NCBI GenBank assembly: GCA_030602245.1
Contig: JAUWAC010000022.1
Span: 1-34,305 of the forward strand
DNA: 34,305 nt
Source of the DNA: Marinobacterium sp.
Lineage (GTDB): Bacteria > Pseudomonadota > Gammaproteobacteria > Pseudomonadales > Balneatricaceae
Direction: 5' to 3'
A program made the translations under genes and the position numbers. This document shows positions 1 through 7,969 of this stretch, piece by piece; positions within the stretch are counted from its first letter, which is position 1; every line of letters begins with the position of its first letter. The notes beneath the pieces were generated by a model that searched no databases, had not been told where the DNA came from, and saw nothing but the letters and a program-made list of their open reading frames with translations.

Positions 1-141
1 TGCGAAAAGCGACAGCACAAAATACGGAATCGGTTGACCCATCGTGACCGCTCAGAGTACAAAACCGACTCCAGCGTGATGGCCGTGTGCAAATCGGTCA
101 CGATCCCCGGAATGACCGGTCACGTTCGCCGGAATACGCAC
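1..141 (-). mobile_element. End of an IS21-family-like insertion sequence (partial)
   Basis: Two near-identical 19-base direct repeats occur at 95-113 (cggtcacgatccccggaat) and 117-135 (cggtcacgttcgccggaat), 22 bases apart. They are followed by tacgca, so the element would begin TGCGTATTCCGG when read on the minus strand. Short tandem repeats just inside a TG...CA terminus are typical of IS21-family ends (family knowledge). The rest of the element lies beyond the left edge, so no transposase can be seen. A short open frame starting at the ATG at 42 (minus strand) runs off the window after 14 codons and is not recognisable. The boundary at 140-142 is inferred from where the recombinase-like reading frame loses its own coding sense. 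The target-site duplication cannot be tested without the other end. Confidence 0.55.
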
Positions 142-570
142 ATGTCGAGTGGCTGTGCGCAAAGTATTAAGAGGCTTGCCCAGTCCTTTGTCCGAGAGCC
201 AATTGGTGAAATTCGTCAGATTGCTGATGTGTCGATGTATCGTGCCATTACTGGCCGGTATCCAATAAAGGCCAGAGGGGTCCAATCCATCTTCACCGAT
301 TGTGCCGCTGTATAGCCGTCGGACAAAGCCCGCGAACAACGCTTCGGGCTCATCGAACATGCCTTCGTTGGCATCCATGAACTCGATGAGGAGCCTAATC
401 GACTGGATATGGTTAGTGATTGTTGAAAGTGAGGTGCCATTTAGGTGAAGGCTAAGCACATAATCTGTGACTGACCCCAAAACCCCTTGGTCGGTCAGAA
501 TGACCGGGATATCTGTGGCCACTCCACTATTATCCTGAACTACCTTGGCTGTAACCTTCGTGGAAAACAT
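141..570 (-). pseudogene. N-terminal fragment of a tyrosine recombinase, GmtY-like, cut by an IS
   Basis: About 143 codons remain of what should be a recombinase of several hundred residues. The visible part resembles the N-terminal, helical core-binding (SAM-like) domain of phage-type integrases, with a segment around residues 50-70 (TITNHIQSIRLLIEFMDAN). The start KVTAKVVQDNSG, the ILTDQGVL element and the LYSGTIGEDGLDPSGLYW block around residues 86-103 match, from memory, GmtY, the recombinase of gamma-mobile-trio islands. The frame stays open to 52, but the last 30 residues are encoded by IS terminal sequence, and the Arg/His/Tyr catalytic domain is missing from the window. The ATG at 570 has only a weak ribosome site (TAGGG). 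The gene points away from the chromosomal operon, as expected of an island-edge recombinase. Integrase fragment is likely; the GmtY name is less sure. Confidence 0.6.
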
Positions 571-737
571 CCTTGAACCCTACACATATTACACAGTATT
601 TACTATACATATAGTGTATTTTTCAGGAAAAAGAAGCCCCCAATTAAGGGGGTTTTTATCAAAATTACGCAGTTCTATGTACTATACAGAAGCGTGCGAG
701 GGCTTTTTTGTGCATGTCGTTTGGCGAACGGTGGCGT
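571..737. other. AT-rich boundary between mobile DNA and the chromosomal operon
   Basis: This spacer is much richer in A/T than its surroundings. It holds a 6-base inverted repeat, ACTATA at 602-607 and TATAGT at 610-615 around a CA centre, and a second ACTATAC copy near 682. Such elements next to a recombinase start could be promoter or recombination-core sequences, but nothing proves an attachment site. I see no gene here. Confidence 0.35.
632..657 (-). terminator. Intrinsic terminator, probably bidirectional
   Basis: CCCCC at 637-641 pairs with GGGGG at 648-652 around the loop AATTAA, and weak outer pairs extend the stem. On the plus strand it is followed by TTTTT (653-657). On the minus strand it is followed by CTTCTTTTTCC. 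It lies 80 bases past the stop of the membrane-protein gene and would end the rsuA-rsmC operon before the mobile DNA. Confidence 0.75.
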
Positions 738-1406
738 TCAGGCGCCCTGTTCGCTGCGAATCAGACAGTAGATCCGGAAGCCGTAGATCGTGACCAGCAC
801 ACCGAGGAAGTCGACGACGACGGAGACCAGTGCCAGCAGCAGAGGTTGGTCGGCAACCGTCTGACTGATCAGAATATTGCCCAGGAACAGGACGCCCATC
901 AGCAGCGCCAGCCCTTGCAGCAGCACCCAGAAATACGCCGGTGTGCTGTCCCAGCTGTCGCGCATCGCCTCAACCGGGCCGCGACGTTCCAGTACGCAGG
1001 CATAGTCGGCGACCGCGAAGCGCACGCCGAAATAGACACCGGGCACGATCAGTAGCATCAGTCCGAGCGAGACCGCGATGGCGTTGAGGATATAGGTCAG
1101 CAGCAGGCGTCCCCAGCAGCTGGCGCTGCTCAGGATCGCGGTCAGCGGGTGCAGCGGGCGACCGTCGATGACCGACTGCAGGTAGAGAATCGTGCCACCA
1201 AGATAGAACGGCAGCAGTGTCAGGCGCAGCAGGGACACGATCCCGGCGTTCATCTGTGCTTCCGGGTTGGCGGTATCGGTCAGGTCGCCCAGCAGCAGAT
1301 AGTTGGCCAGTGCCAGCAAGACCAGAAACGGCAGCTGGATCGCCGCCAGCGTCCACAGGTGCTGGCGAAAGAAGAACAGCGTCTGACGCAGGTAATCGAA
1401 GGCCAT
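738..1406 (-). CDS. YciC/UPF0259-like inner-membrane protein
   Basis: This 222-residue protein is strongly hydrophobic, with about five or six membrane segments (roughly 20-40, 55-78, 103-128, 157-180 and 186-212). The segment LIVPGVYFGVRFAVADYACVLE near residues 118-139, followed by PVEAMRDSW, is typical of the YciC/DUF975-type multi-pass proteins of unknown biochemical role. It is the last gene of rsuA-rsmC-orf: its ATG lies 8 bases after the rsmC stop, with a good ribosome site (GGGAGAG) overlapping that stop. A terminator follows at 632-657. The family match is by pattern only, and no catalytic motif is visible, so I assign no function beyond integral membrane protein. Confidence 0.75.
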   Translation of the reverse strand: MAFDYLRQTLFFFRQHLWTLAAIQLPFLVLLALANYLLLGDLTDTANPEAQMNAGIVSLLRLTLLPFYLGGTILYLQSVIDGRPLHPLTAILSSASCWGRLLLTYILNAIAVSLGLMLLIVPGVYFGVRFAVADYACVLERRGPVEAMRDSWDSTPAYFWVLLQGLALLMGVLFLGNILISQTVADQPLLLALVSVVVDFLGVLVTIYGFRIYCLIRSEQGA

Positions 1407-1414
1407 ATCTCTCC

Positions 1415-2464
1415 CTATGGTCTCTGGATCGGATCGCGGAGGCGGATCAGTTTAAAGTGCCCATTATCGGCATGGCAGTCGATGCGCGCAAACCGCCCCT
1501 GCGCCTTGCGCTCAAGCGGTATGTGCAGGTTGACGACGAAGCAGGCGACGCCATCCGGCGCCAGCAGGCGCCGGGTCTGTTCGAGAAAACGGTCGGTCAG
1601 ATCGCCTTCGACACCGAAGCCGGCATGGAACGGTGGGTTGCACAGGATGGTCGCAAACGGCCCCTCCAACGTATCGCCGGCGTCGCTGGCGACCACTTCG
1701 GCGGCACTGAAGCCGCGGGCGACCAGATTGGCGCGTACGGCGATCAGCGCGGCGGCGTTGTTGTCGGTACAGGTCAGCGCGCAGTCTGGCGCGCACGCGT
1801 TCAGCGCGAGATAGCCAAAGCCACAGCCCAGGTCCAGTACCCGGCCCTCAAGTGGCAGCGGGCACTCCAGCATTGCCGGCAACTGTTCGATCAGGAAGGC
1901 GCTGCCGCGGTCGATCTTGTTCCAGCCGAACTGTCCGGGTTTGGTCTGATAGATGTGACCATCGCTGCCATCGAGCGGGCGCAAGCGTGGGTACTCCTTG
2001 TCATCGAGCGGGGCATCGATGTCGCTGCCACGGCTCAGCCGTGCCTGCCAGATCGAGCCGTGGCGCGACTCCTCGCGGTCGCCGCCGAGCCGCTGTTGTG
2101 CCTTACGCGAGTAGGTCTTGATCCCTTCGCCCTTGTCGCCGATCAGTATCAGCTCGCCACCGACGGCCAGCAGGCGCGCGGCCTCGTTGATCAGGTGGTG
2201 GACGACCGGTTTCTCTTTCGAGACGCGATAGAGGATGCGGCTGATGCTGCCATCGGGCCAGGCACTGAGATCGAAATCGGAAAAATGGGCCGGCCAGCCC
2301 TGATCGCGCAGACCGCGGATCAGGTCGAAGCGGTTGCCGATAACTTCGACCGATGGCGACGGCGGCCAGGTCGCGGCCGGGATGTTTTCGTCGGCGAACC
2401 AGAGCGTACCGGGCACCGGTCGCGCCAGTTCGGCCCGTAACAGGTCAAGCGCAGTGTGAGCCAT
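1415..2464 (-). CDS. rsmC: 16S rRNA (guanine(1207)-N2)-methyltransferase RsmC
   Basis: RsmC uses S-adenosylmethionine to methylate N2 of G1207 in the small-subunit rRNA. The 349-residue product fits the family (343 in E. coli). Its N-terminal half is the degenerate methyltransferase-like domain of RsmC. The C-terminal half has the SAM-binding motif DLGCGFGYLAL and the catalytic NPPFH motif of N2-guanine methyltransferases. I chose the ATG at 2464 because the product then begins MAHTALDLLRAEL, and because this start overlaps the upstream rsuA stop as TGATG, a sign of translational coupling. The longer open frame upstream only runs antiparallel through rsuA in another frame. Pairing with RsuA makes this a small-subunit rRNA modification operon. 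Confidence 0.92.
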   Translation of the reverse strand: MAHTALDLLRAELARPVPGTLWFADENIPAATWPPSPSVEVIGNRFDLIRGLRDQGWPAHFSDFDLSAWPDGSISRILYRVSKEKPVVHHLINEAARLLAVGGELILIGDKGEGIKTYSRKAQQRLGGDREESRHGSIWQARLSRGSDIDAPLDDKEYPRLRPLDGSDGHIYQTKPGQFGWNKIDRGSAFLIEQLPAMLECPLPLEGRVLDLGCGFGYLALNACAPDCALTCTDNNAAALIAVRANLVARGFSAAEVVASDAGDTLEGPFATILCNPPFHAGFGVEGDLTDRFLEQTRRLLAPDGVACFVVNLHIPLERKAQGRFARIDCHADNGHFKLIRLRDPIQRP

Positions 2465-3153
2465 CAGATGCTGTTGATCTCTTCGTCGGTCAGCGGGCGA
2501 TATTCGCCGGGAAACAGACTGTCGTCCAGCACAATGTCGCCGATCCGTTCGCGGTGCAGGGTTTCGACGCGATTGCCCAGTGCGGCGAACATCCGCTTGA
2601 CCTGGTGATAACGTCCCTCGTGCAGCGTCACGCGTGCCTCGCATTCGCCAAGCAGCTCCAGCTGCGCCGGCTTGGTGGGGAAGTGCTCGCCCTTCAGGCG
2701 CAGCCCCCTGGCAAACTGGTCCACGGCCGCGGGCGGTATCGGATCGGCCGTGGTGACGTGATAGACCTTGCCGGTCTTGTGGCGCGGCGAGGTGGCGCGG
2801 TGCGACCACTTGCCGTCGTCGGTCAGCAGCACCAGGCCGGTGGCATCGATATCGAGGCGGCCGGCGATATGCAGCTCTTCGGCGCGGGGCAGCTCGATCA
2901 GTGCCACCACCGTCGGATGCGTCGGATCGTCGGTGGCGCAGACAACCCCTTCGGGCTTGTGCAGCATCAGGTAGCGCGGTTCGGGACGCTCCATCGGCGT
3001 GTCATCGAGTGTCACCAGATCACCTTCCTGCACATGGCGTGAGGCATCCCGTTCCGGCTCGCCGTTGACCCGCACCTCGTCGGCGTGCAGCAGGCGTTTG
3101 ACCTCCTTACGGGAGAGGCCGGTAGACTTGGCGAGGTATTTGTCCAGTCGCAT
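2464..3153 (-). CDS. rsuA: 16S rRNA pseudouridine(516) synthase RsuA
   Basis: RsuA isomerises U516 of 16S rRNA to pseudouridine. The 229-residue product (231 in E. coli) starts MRLDKYLAKSTGLSR with an S4 RNA-binding domain over about residues 1-60. The synthase domain follows and carries GRLDIDATGL, where Asp101 is the expected catalytic aspartate. The C-terminal motif EGRYHQVKRMFAALGN is also typical of the RsuA/RluB/E/F group. The open frame continues upstream to 4092, but that part lies over the plus-strand pterin-synthase gene, so the ATG at 3153 is the real start. The ribosome site is weak (GAG about 8 bases upstream). It is the first gene of the rsuA-rsmC-membrane protein operon. Confidence 0.93.
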   Translation of the reverse strand: MRLDKYLAKSTGLSRKEVKRLLHADEVRVNGEPERDASRHVQEGDLVTLDDTPMERPEPRYLMLHKPEGVVCATDDPTHPTVVALIELPRAEELHIAGRLDIDATGLVLLTDDGKWSHRATSPRHKTGKVYHVTTADPIPPAAVDQFARGLRLKGEHFPTKPAQLELLGECEARVTLHEGRYHQVKRMFAALGNRVETLHRERIGDIVLDDSLFPGEYRPLTDEEINSI

Positions 3154-3351
3154 AACAGCTCGGTCTTGTGAAAAGCGGACATTATAGCGAACTGGATTGC
3201 CGGCGGCGCCTGTCGTACCCGCTTTAATGGCGTGGGCAGCAGAATGGCCGGAATCGGTGCGGCAGGTTGCCATGCACAGGTCGCTGGCGCTATATCCTGA
3301 CGACCCGGATAGGTTAAAATGCCCGCCCGCAAAATCCCCTGAGAGGCCATC

Positions 3352-4185
3352 GTGAAGCTGTTCGTCGAAAACCTGACCCATGTCGACTTTTCCTATCTGG
3401 ATCCGCAGCGCGGGCTGCTGGGTGAGTCGTGGGCGGTCAATCTGGTGCTGGACGGGTCGCTGGATCCGCAGGGGATGATCTGTGACTTCGGGGTGGTGAA
3501 AAAACGGGTCAAACAATGGCTCGACAGCCATCTCGACCATTGCCTCGTGGTGGCGACCGGCATGCCGGGCCTCGTCGCTGAGTCTGATGACGGCCAGACC
3601 GAGGTGCGCTGGCAGTATCCGGATGGCGCTGAGTTTTATTGCAGCTCGCCGACGCCGGCGATCGCGCAGGTGGATGTGGCGCGTATCGAGCCGGTGGCTG
3701 TGGCACAGTGGTGCTGCGCGCGGTTGCAGGCGCTGTTTCCTGATCAGGTGACCGGCATCGCGCTGGAGTTCGTGCCGGAGCGGATCGATGGGGCCTTTTA
3801 TCATTACAGCCACGGCCTGCAGCAGCACGCGGGCAACTGTCAGCGTATTGCGCACGGGCACCGCTCCCGTATCCAACTGCTGCGCAACGGCGAGCGTGAC
3901 GCCGCGCTGGAAGCGCAGTGGGCGCAGACGTTGTGCGATATCTACATCGGAACCCTTGCGCACCGGGTCGACTCCGGTACTCAGCACCGCTATGTATACG
4001 ACGCGCCGCAGGGGCATTTCGAGCTCAGCCTGCCGGCCCGTTACTGCTACGACATTGACACCGAATCGACGGTAGAGCGGATCGCGCAGCATATCGCGCA
4101 GCAGACCCGGGCACAGTACCCCGGTGATGCGATTGAAGTGCGTGCGTTTGAAGGGATCGGCAAGGGCGCCATCGCCACAGCCTGA
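3352..4185 (+). CDS. Tandem-domain 6-carboxytetrahydropterin synthase-like protein (QueD/PTPS family)
   Basis: QueD-type enzymes convert dihydroneopterin triphosphate to 6-carboxytetrahydropterin for queuosine synthesis; other members make pyruvoyl-tetrahydropterin. At 277 residues this protein is more than twice the normal length (about 120). It reads as two fused PTPS folds. The first half keeps the DFG (45-47) and LDH (61-63) motifs but has LGES at 23-26 where the zinc-binding HGH should be, and no catalytic cysteine. The second half has SH (153-154), Cys163 and HGH (168-170) but lacks clear DF and LDH motifs. The two halves may therefore complement each other. The start is GTG with GAGAGG 6 bases upstream, and a -10-like TAAAAT lies at 3315-3320. 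Substrate is uncertain. GluQRS, which modifies queuosine, is encoded elsewhere in the window. Confidence 0.8.
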   Translation: MKLFVENLTHVDFSYLDPQRGLLGESWAVNLVLDGSLDPQGMICDFGVVKKRVKQWLDSHLDHCLVVATGMPGLVAESDDGQTEVRWQYPDGAEFYCSSPTPAIAQVDVARIEPVAVAQWCCARLQALFPDQVTGIALEFVPERIDGAFYHYSHGLQQHAGNCQRIAHGHRSRIQLLRNGERDAALEAQWAQTLCDIYIGTLAHRVDSGTQHRYVYDAPQGHFELSLPARYCYDIDTESTVERIAQHIAQQTRAQYPGDAIEVRAFEGIGKGAIATA

Positions 4186-4238
4186 TGGGGTGTGCCGGCG
4201 CAGCCGGTCGGCAGAGCGGGGGTGACAGCCGGAGAGAG

Positions 4239-4253
4239 CGGGCCGCAGGCCCG
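4239..4253. terminator. GC hairpin between convergent genes (possible terminator)
   Basis: CGGGCC at 4239-4244 pairs with GGCCCG at 4248-4253 around the triloop GCA. It sits between the convergent ends of the pterin-synthase-like gene and the thiolase gene. There is no T-run on either side, so intrinsic termination is uncertain. Confidence 0.3.
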
Positions 4254-4281
4254 GCCTCCCCGGTCAGTGCAACGGGGGCGA

Positions 4282-5463
4282 TCAGTCGCGCTCGATCGCC
4301 AGCGCGGTACCCATGCCGCCACCGATACAGAGCGTGGCGAGGCCTTTCTTGGCGTCGCGCTTGATCATTTCGTGCACCAGCGACACCAGAATACGGCAGC
4401 CGGATGCGCCGATCGGATGGCCCAGGGCGATGGCGCCACCGTTCACGTTGACGATATCGGTGTTCCAGCCCAGTTCCTTGTTGACCGACATCGCCTGTGC
4501 GGCGAACGCTTCGTTGGCTTCGACCAGGTCCAGATCATCGATGGACCAGCCGGCCTTTTCCAGCGCCTTGGTGGTGGCGCAGATCGGTCCGGTACCCATG
4601 ATGGCCGGATCGACACCGGCAGAGGCGTAGCCCTTGATCCGTGCCAGTACCGGCAGGCCCAGTGCCTCGGCTTTTTCGGCCGAGCAGAGGATCACGGCCG
4701 CGGCGCCGTCGTTGATGGTCGAGCTGTTACCGGCGGTGACGGTACCGTCCTTCTTGAACGCCGGGCGCAGCTTGGCCAGCGCTTCAACGGTGCAGCCGAA
4801 GCGGGGCTGCTCATCGGTATCGAAGACGATCGGATCGCCTTTGCGCTGCGGAATCGAAACCGGAATGATCTCGTCCTTGAAACGGCCGGAGGTGACGGCC
4901 TTTTCGGCCTTGTTCTGCGACGCGGTCGCGAACGCATCCTGCTCCTCACGGGTGAAACCGTACTTCTCGACGATGTTCTCGGTGGTGATGCCCATGTGGT
5001 AGTTGTTGAAGGCGTCCCAGAGACCGTCGACGATCATCGAATCCTGCATCTTCCAGTCGCCCATGCGCGCGCCGTTGCGGGAGTTGGGCAGCAGGTGCGG
5101 AGACTGAGACATGCTCTCCTGACCGCCGGCGATGATGACGTCGGCGTCGCCGCAGCGAATCGCCTGGGTGGCCAGCTGCAGAGCCTTCAGGCCGGAGCCG
5201 CAGACCTTGTTGATGGTCATTGCCGGCGTTTCCTGACCGAGACCGCCGTTAAGGCAGGCCTGGCGAGCCGGATTCTGGCCGCAACCGGCGGTCAGTACCT
5301 GGCCAAGGATCACTTCGTCGACCTGATCTGCGGCGAGCCCGGACTTCTCCAGCAATCCCTTGATGACGGTGGCGCCCAGATCGGATGCCTTGAGTGAAGC
5401 CAGTGAACCGTTGAACGAACCGACGGCCGTACGACCGGCGGCTACGATAACGACGTCGCGCAT
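4282..5463 (-). CDS. Acetyl-CoA C-acetyltransferase (biosynthetic-type thiolase)
   Basis: The enzyme condenses two acetyl-CoA to acetoacetyl-CoA, or the reverse, in the cytoplasm. The 393-residue length is standard. Nucleophile Cys88 is in [11 protein letters not shown], the catalytic His349 in GHPIGASG, and the second Cys379 in CIGGGMG. The NEAFAAQ motif is also present. No partner gene (phaB, phaC, CoA transferase or dehydrogenase) is nearby, so the sequence does not say whether it serves polyhydroxybutyrate, ketone-body or fatty-acid metabolism. It appears to be monocistronic. Upstream on the minus strand there is a GAGAGG ribosome site and a -10-like GATAAT at 5490-5485. Confidence 0.92.
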   Translation of the reverse strand: MRDVVIVAAGRTAVGSFNGSLASLKASDLGATVIKGLLEKSGLAADQVDEVILGQVLTAGCGQNPARQACLNGGLGQETPAMTINKVCGSGLKALQLATQAIRCGDADVIIAGGQESMSQSPHLLPNSRNGARMGDWKMQDSMIVDGLWDAFNNYHMGITTENIVEKYGFTREEQDAFATASQNKAEKAVTSGRFKDEIIPVSIPQRKGDPIVFDTDEQPRFGCTVEALAKLRPAFKKDGTVTAGNSSTINDGAAAVILCSAEKAEALGLPVLARIKGYASAGVDPAIMGTGPICATTKALEKAGWSIDDLDLVEANEAFAAQAMSVNKELGWNTDIVNVNGGAIALGHPIGASGCRILVSLVHEMIKRDAKKGLATLCIGGGMGTALAIERD

Positions 5464-5785
5464 AGGTGTGCCTCTCTTACTCTCATTATCATTCAGTGTT
5501 GAATCCAGCGGTCCATGCTATGGCGGTCCGATGACCGGAAGATTGCATGAGTAGCGGGAAACGGTGCCACCAACAGCTTCGGCCGGGCAGGGCGGGCCGA
5601 GTGTCGACGCTTCGAGTCTGCGTCAGGGCTTTGTCGGCTGTCAAGCTACGCGGGTGCAGCATCGGGTGGCATCAGACGGAGCCGATGGTGAGGCGGCGCG
5701 CTCGTATCGGCCGGGCCGGCACCTGAGGGTGTCCGGTCCTGACCGATACGGGGCACGCGGAGGGTATGCGGGTGGGGGCGTCCGC
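5464..5785. other. Intergenic region without a recognisable gene
   Basis: This 322-base spacer lies between the starts of the thiolase leader and the panC stop. The part next to the thiolase has AT-rich sequence with ATTATCATT (5485-5493), probably promoter DNA. The rest is GC-rich. The plus-strand frame that begins at 5564 continues antisense through panC and has no recognisable protein features. I see no clear terminator for the pan genes. Confidence 0.5.
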
Positions 5786-6634
5786 TCAGAGATCGACTTC
5801 TATATTGTCGATCAGGCGGGCCGCGCCCAGGTAAGCGGCGGCGATGATCACGAGCTCACGATCCTCCGCGCGGGCCGGCAGCATGTCGCTGCGGCGCAGG
5901 ATGTGGATATAGTCACGCACGAAGCCGGCACGCTCGAGCTGTTGCTGGGCATGCTCGATCAGCAGGGCGTGGTCGCTGTCCCCTTGTTTAAGCGCGCGCG
6001 CCATGTCGGTCAGGGTCGCGTACAGTGTCGGTGCCACGGTCAGTTCCTCTGCGCTGAGGTAGCCGTTGCGTGAACTCAGGGCAAGACCGTTGTCGGCGCG
6101 CTCGGTGCCGACGCCGATCAGCTCGACCGGGATCGACAGGTCCGACACCATGCGGCTGATCACGTGCAGCTGCTGGTAGTCCTTGCGGCCGAACACGGCG
6201 ACGTCGGGGCGCACCAGATTGAACAGTTTGTTGACGATGGTGGTGACGCCGCGGAAGTGGCCCGGGCGGCTGGCACCGCAGTACAGGTCGGAGATGCCGG
6301 GGACCTCGACGAAGGTCTGGCCGGTGCGCCCGTGCGGATAGATCTCCGCCTCGTTGGGCGCGAACAGCAGGTGACAGCCGGATTGCGTCAGCTGGGCCTG
6401 ATCCTCGGCCAGTGTGCGCGGGTAGCGCTCGAGGTCTTCACTGGGACCGAACTGCAGCGGATTGACGAAGATGGATGCGACGACGAAGTCGGCATGTTGC
6501 AGTGCCGCTTCGACGAGGCGCAGGTGGCCCTGGTGCAGGTTGCCCATGGTCGGGACCAGGCCGATCCGCTTGCCTTCGGCACGAGCGCGATCAAGCTGCT
6601 CGTGCAGAGCCTTGATGGTGGTAACGGTCTGCAT
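5786..6634 (-). CDS. panC: Pantothenate synthetase PanC
   Basis: PanC joins pantoate and beta-alanine with ATP to make pantothenate, the coenzyme A precursor. The 282-residue product (283 in E. coli) begins MQTVTTIKALHEQL. It carries the ATP-binding VPTMGNLHQGHLRLV (HIGH-type motif), the pantoate-contact segment FVNPLQFGPSEDLERYPR, GRKDYQQLHV, and the KMSKS-like ALSSRNGYLS. I chose the ATG at 6634 because it leaves a 1-base gap after the panB stop and gives the family length; the open frame upstream overlaps panB. It is the last gene of the pcnB-folK-panB-panC series. Confidence 0.95.
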   Translation of the reverse strand: MQTVTTIKALHEQLDRARAEGKRIGLVPTMGNLHQGHLRLVEAALQHADFVVASIFVNPLQFGPSEDLERYPRTLAEDQAQLTQSGCHLLFAPNEAEIYPHGRTGQTFVEVPGISDLYCGASRPGHFRGVTTIVNKLFNLVRPDVAVFGRKDYQQLHVISRMVSDLSIPVELIGVGTERADNGLALSSRNGYLSAEELTVAPTLYATLTDMARALKQGDSDHALLIEHAQQQLERAGFVRDYIHILRRSDMLPARAEDRELVIIAAAYLGAARLIDNIEVDL

Positions 6635-6635
6635 G

Positions 6636-7430
6636 TCAGTCGAATCCGTGTTCGGCGGAGGGGAAGCGGCCATCGCGAACCTGCTCGCCATAGAGGCGCA
6701 GGGCCCCCTGAATGCTGTCGCTTTCGGCAAGGAAGTTTTTCACGAAGCGTGGTGTGCGTCCGGTGGTAATACCGAGAATGTCCTGCAGGACGAGTACCTG
6801 CGCGTCGGTGTGGGGACCGGCGCCGATGCCGATCACCGGCACGCCGGCGTTCATGGTGATCTCCTGCGCCAGCAGCGAGGGTACGCACTCGAGCAGCAAC
6901 ATGCTGGCACCGGCTTCTTCGAGCCGGCGCGCGTCTTCAATCATCTGCAGTGCTGATTCCCGCGTGCGTCCCTGGACACGATACCCCCCCAGCTTGTTGA
7001 CCGCCTGCGGGGTCAGGCCGAGGTGGGCACAGACCGGCACGCCGCGCTCGGCCAGCTGGCTGACCGTTTCACACAGCCAGCTGCCGCCTTCGAGTTTGAC
7101 GATATGGGCGCCGGCCTGCATCAGCACAGCGCTGCTTGCCATCGCCTGTTCGGGCGTGGCGTAGGTCATGAACGGCAGGTCGGCCATGATCATGGCGCCC
7201 TGATTGCCGCGTGCCACGCACTCGGTGTGGTAGGCCATGTCATCAAGGCTGACCGGAAGGGTGCTGTCACGGCCCTGCAGGACCATGCCCAGCGAGTCGC
7301 CCACCAGAATCATCTCGATTCCGGCACTGCTGACCTGATGCGCGAAGGTCGCATCGTAGGCGGTAAGAACCGCGAACTTCTCGCCAGCCTGTTTGCGGGC
7401 GGTCAGAGTGTGCAGGGTGACGTTGCTCAT
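6636..7430 (-). CDS. panB: 3-methyl-2-oxobutanoate hydroxymethyltransferase PanB
   Basis: PanB uses 5,10-methylenetetrahydrofolate to convert 2-ketoisovalerate to ketopantoate. This makes the neighbouring folate gene folK metabolically related. The length is exactly the usual 264 residues from the ATG at 7430 (MSNVTLHTL). Visible family motifs are the [17 protein letters not shown] metal/substrate loop, [24 protein letters not shown]-like [21 protein letters not shown], and LLECVP near the catalytic glutamate. The open frame extends upstream, but with no ribosome site and a length unlike the family. The spacing to folK is 44 bases and to panC 1 base. Confidence 0.95.
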   Translation of the reverse strand: MSNVTLHTLTARKQAGEKFAVLTAYDATFAHQVSSAGIEMILVGDSLGMVLQGRDSTLPVSLDDMAYHTECVARGNQGAMIMADLPFMTYATPEQAMASSAVLMQAGAHIVKLEGGSWLCETVSQLAERGVPVCAHLGLTPQAVNKLGGYRVQGRTRESALQMIEDARRLEEAGASMLLLECVPSLLAQEITMNAGVPVIGIGAGPHTDAQVLVLQDILGITTGRTPRFVKNFLAESDSIQGALRLYGEQVRDGRFPSAEHGFD

Positions 7431-7474
7431 AATGCAGTCTCGTTTCTTATTCGATTCACGTCGGAAAGGGCGGA

Positions 7475-7969
7475 TTATAGCGGCATCCGCTCGAGAGTGC
7501 CCATGGGGCATTGGTCCAAGCGCTGGGCCAGCGTGCTGCCGTCAGGCAGGGACAGCTGCGGTGCGATCTCCACCAGCGGCCAGAGCACGAAGCCGCGCTC
7601 GTACATGAACGGGTGCGGTACGGTCAGACGTTCGGTGTTGATCGTGCGGTCAGCGTACAGCAGCAGATCCAGATCCAGCGTGCGCGGACCCCAGTGGATC
7701 TTGCGCACGCGCTGATGGGCCCGTTCGATCGCTTGCAGCTGATCGAGCAGCGCTTCCGGCTCCAGCGCCGTCTGCAGTTCGGCCACGGCGTTGATGAAGT
7801 CGGGCTGATCCTGAGGGCCGACCGGCGCCGAGCGGTACAGCGACGAACGCCGTACCAGCCGGCACTGCGGCAGCTCGGCCAGCTCGTCGAAGGCACGGCA
7901 GACCTGTGCCTGCGGGTCTTCGAGATTGCTGCCCAGGCCGATAAAACAACGGAACGGGAATTCAGTCAT
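7475..7969 (-). CDS. folK: 6-hydroxymethyl-7,8-dihydropterin pyrophosphokinase FolK
   Basis: FolK transfers pyrophosphate from ATP to hydroxymethyl-dihydropterin in folate synthesis. The 164-residue product begins [15 protein letters not shown], matching the usual IGLGSNL start of the family. It has [21 protein letters not shown] and the signature [13 protein letters not shown], whose aspartates bind magnesium, then [15 protein letters not shown]. The ATG at 7969 lies inside the last codons of pcnB (8-base overlap, ATGACTGA), which suggests coupled translation. The same pcnB-folK-panB-panC order is known in pseudomonads. Confidence 0.95.
   Translation of the reverse strand: MTEFPFRCFIGLGSNLEDPQAQVCRAFDELAELPQCRLVRRSSLYRSAPVGPQDQPDFINAVAELQTALEPEALLDQLQAIERAHQRVRKIHWGPRTLDLDLLLYADRTINTERLTVPHPFMYERGFVLWPLVEIAPQLSLPDGSTLAQRLDQCPMGTLERMPL

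Noticed and set aside
1217..2440. Plus-strand 407-codon frame
   Set aside because: Antisense to rsmC and the membrane-protein gene; RsmC motifs on the other strand are clear.
3154..4092. Long N-terminal extension of the RsuA frame
   Set aside because: It lies antisense over the pterin-synthase gene and is not like any RsuA; the S4 domain starts at the ATG at 3153.
5478..5496. Fur box before the thiolase gene
   Set aside because: ATTATCATT matches only one half of the Fur consensus, and the thiolase has no iron link.
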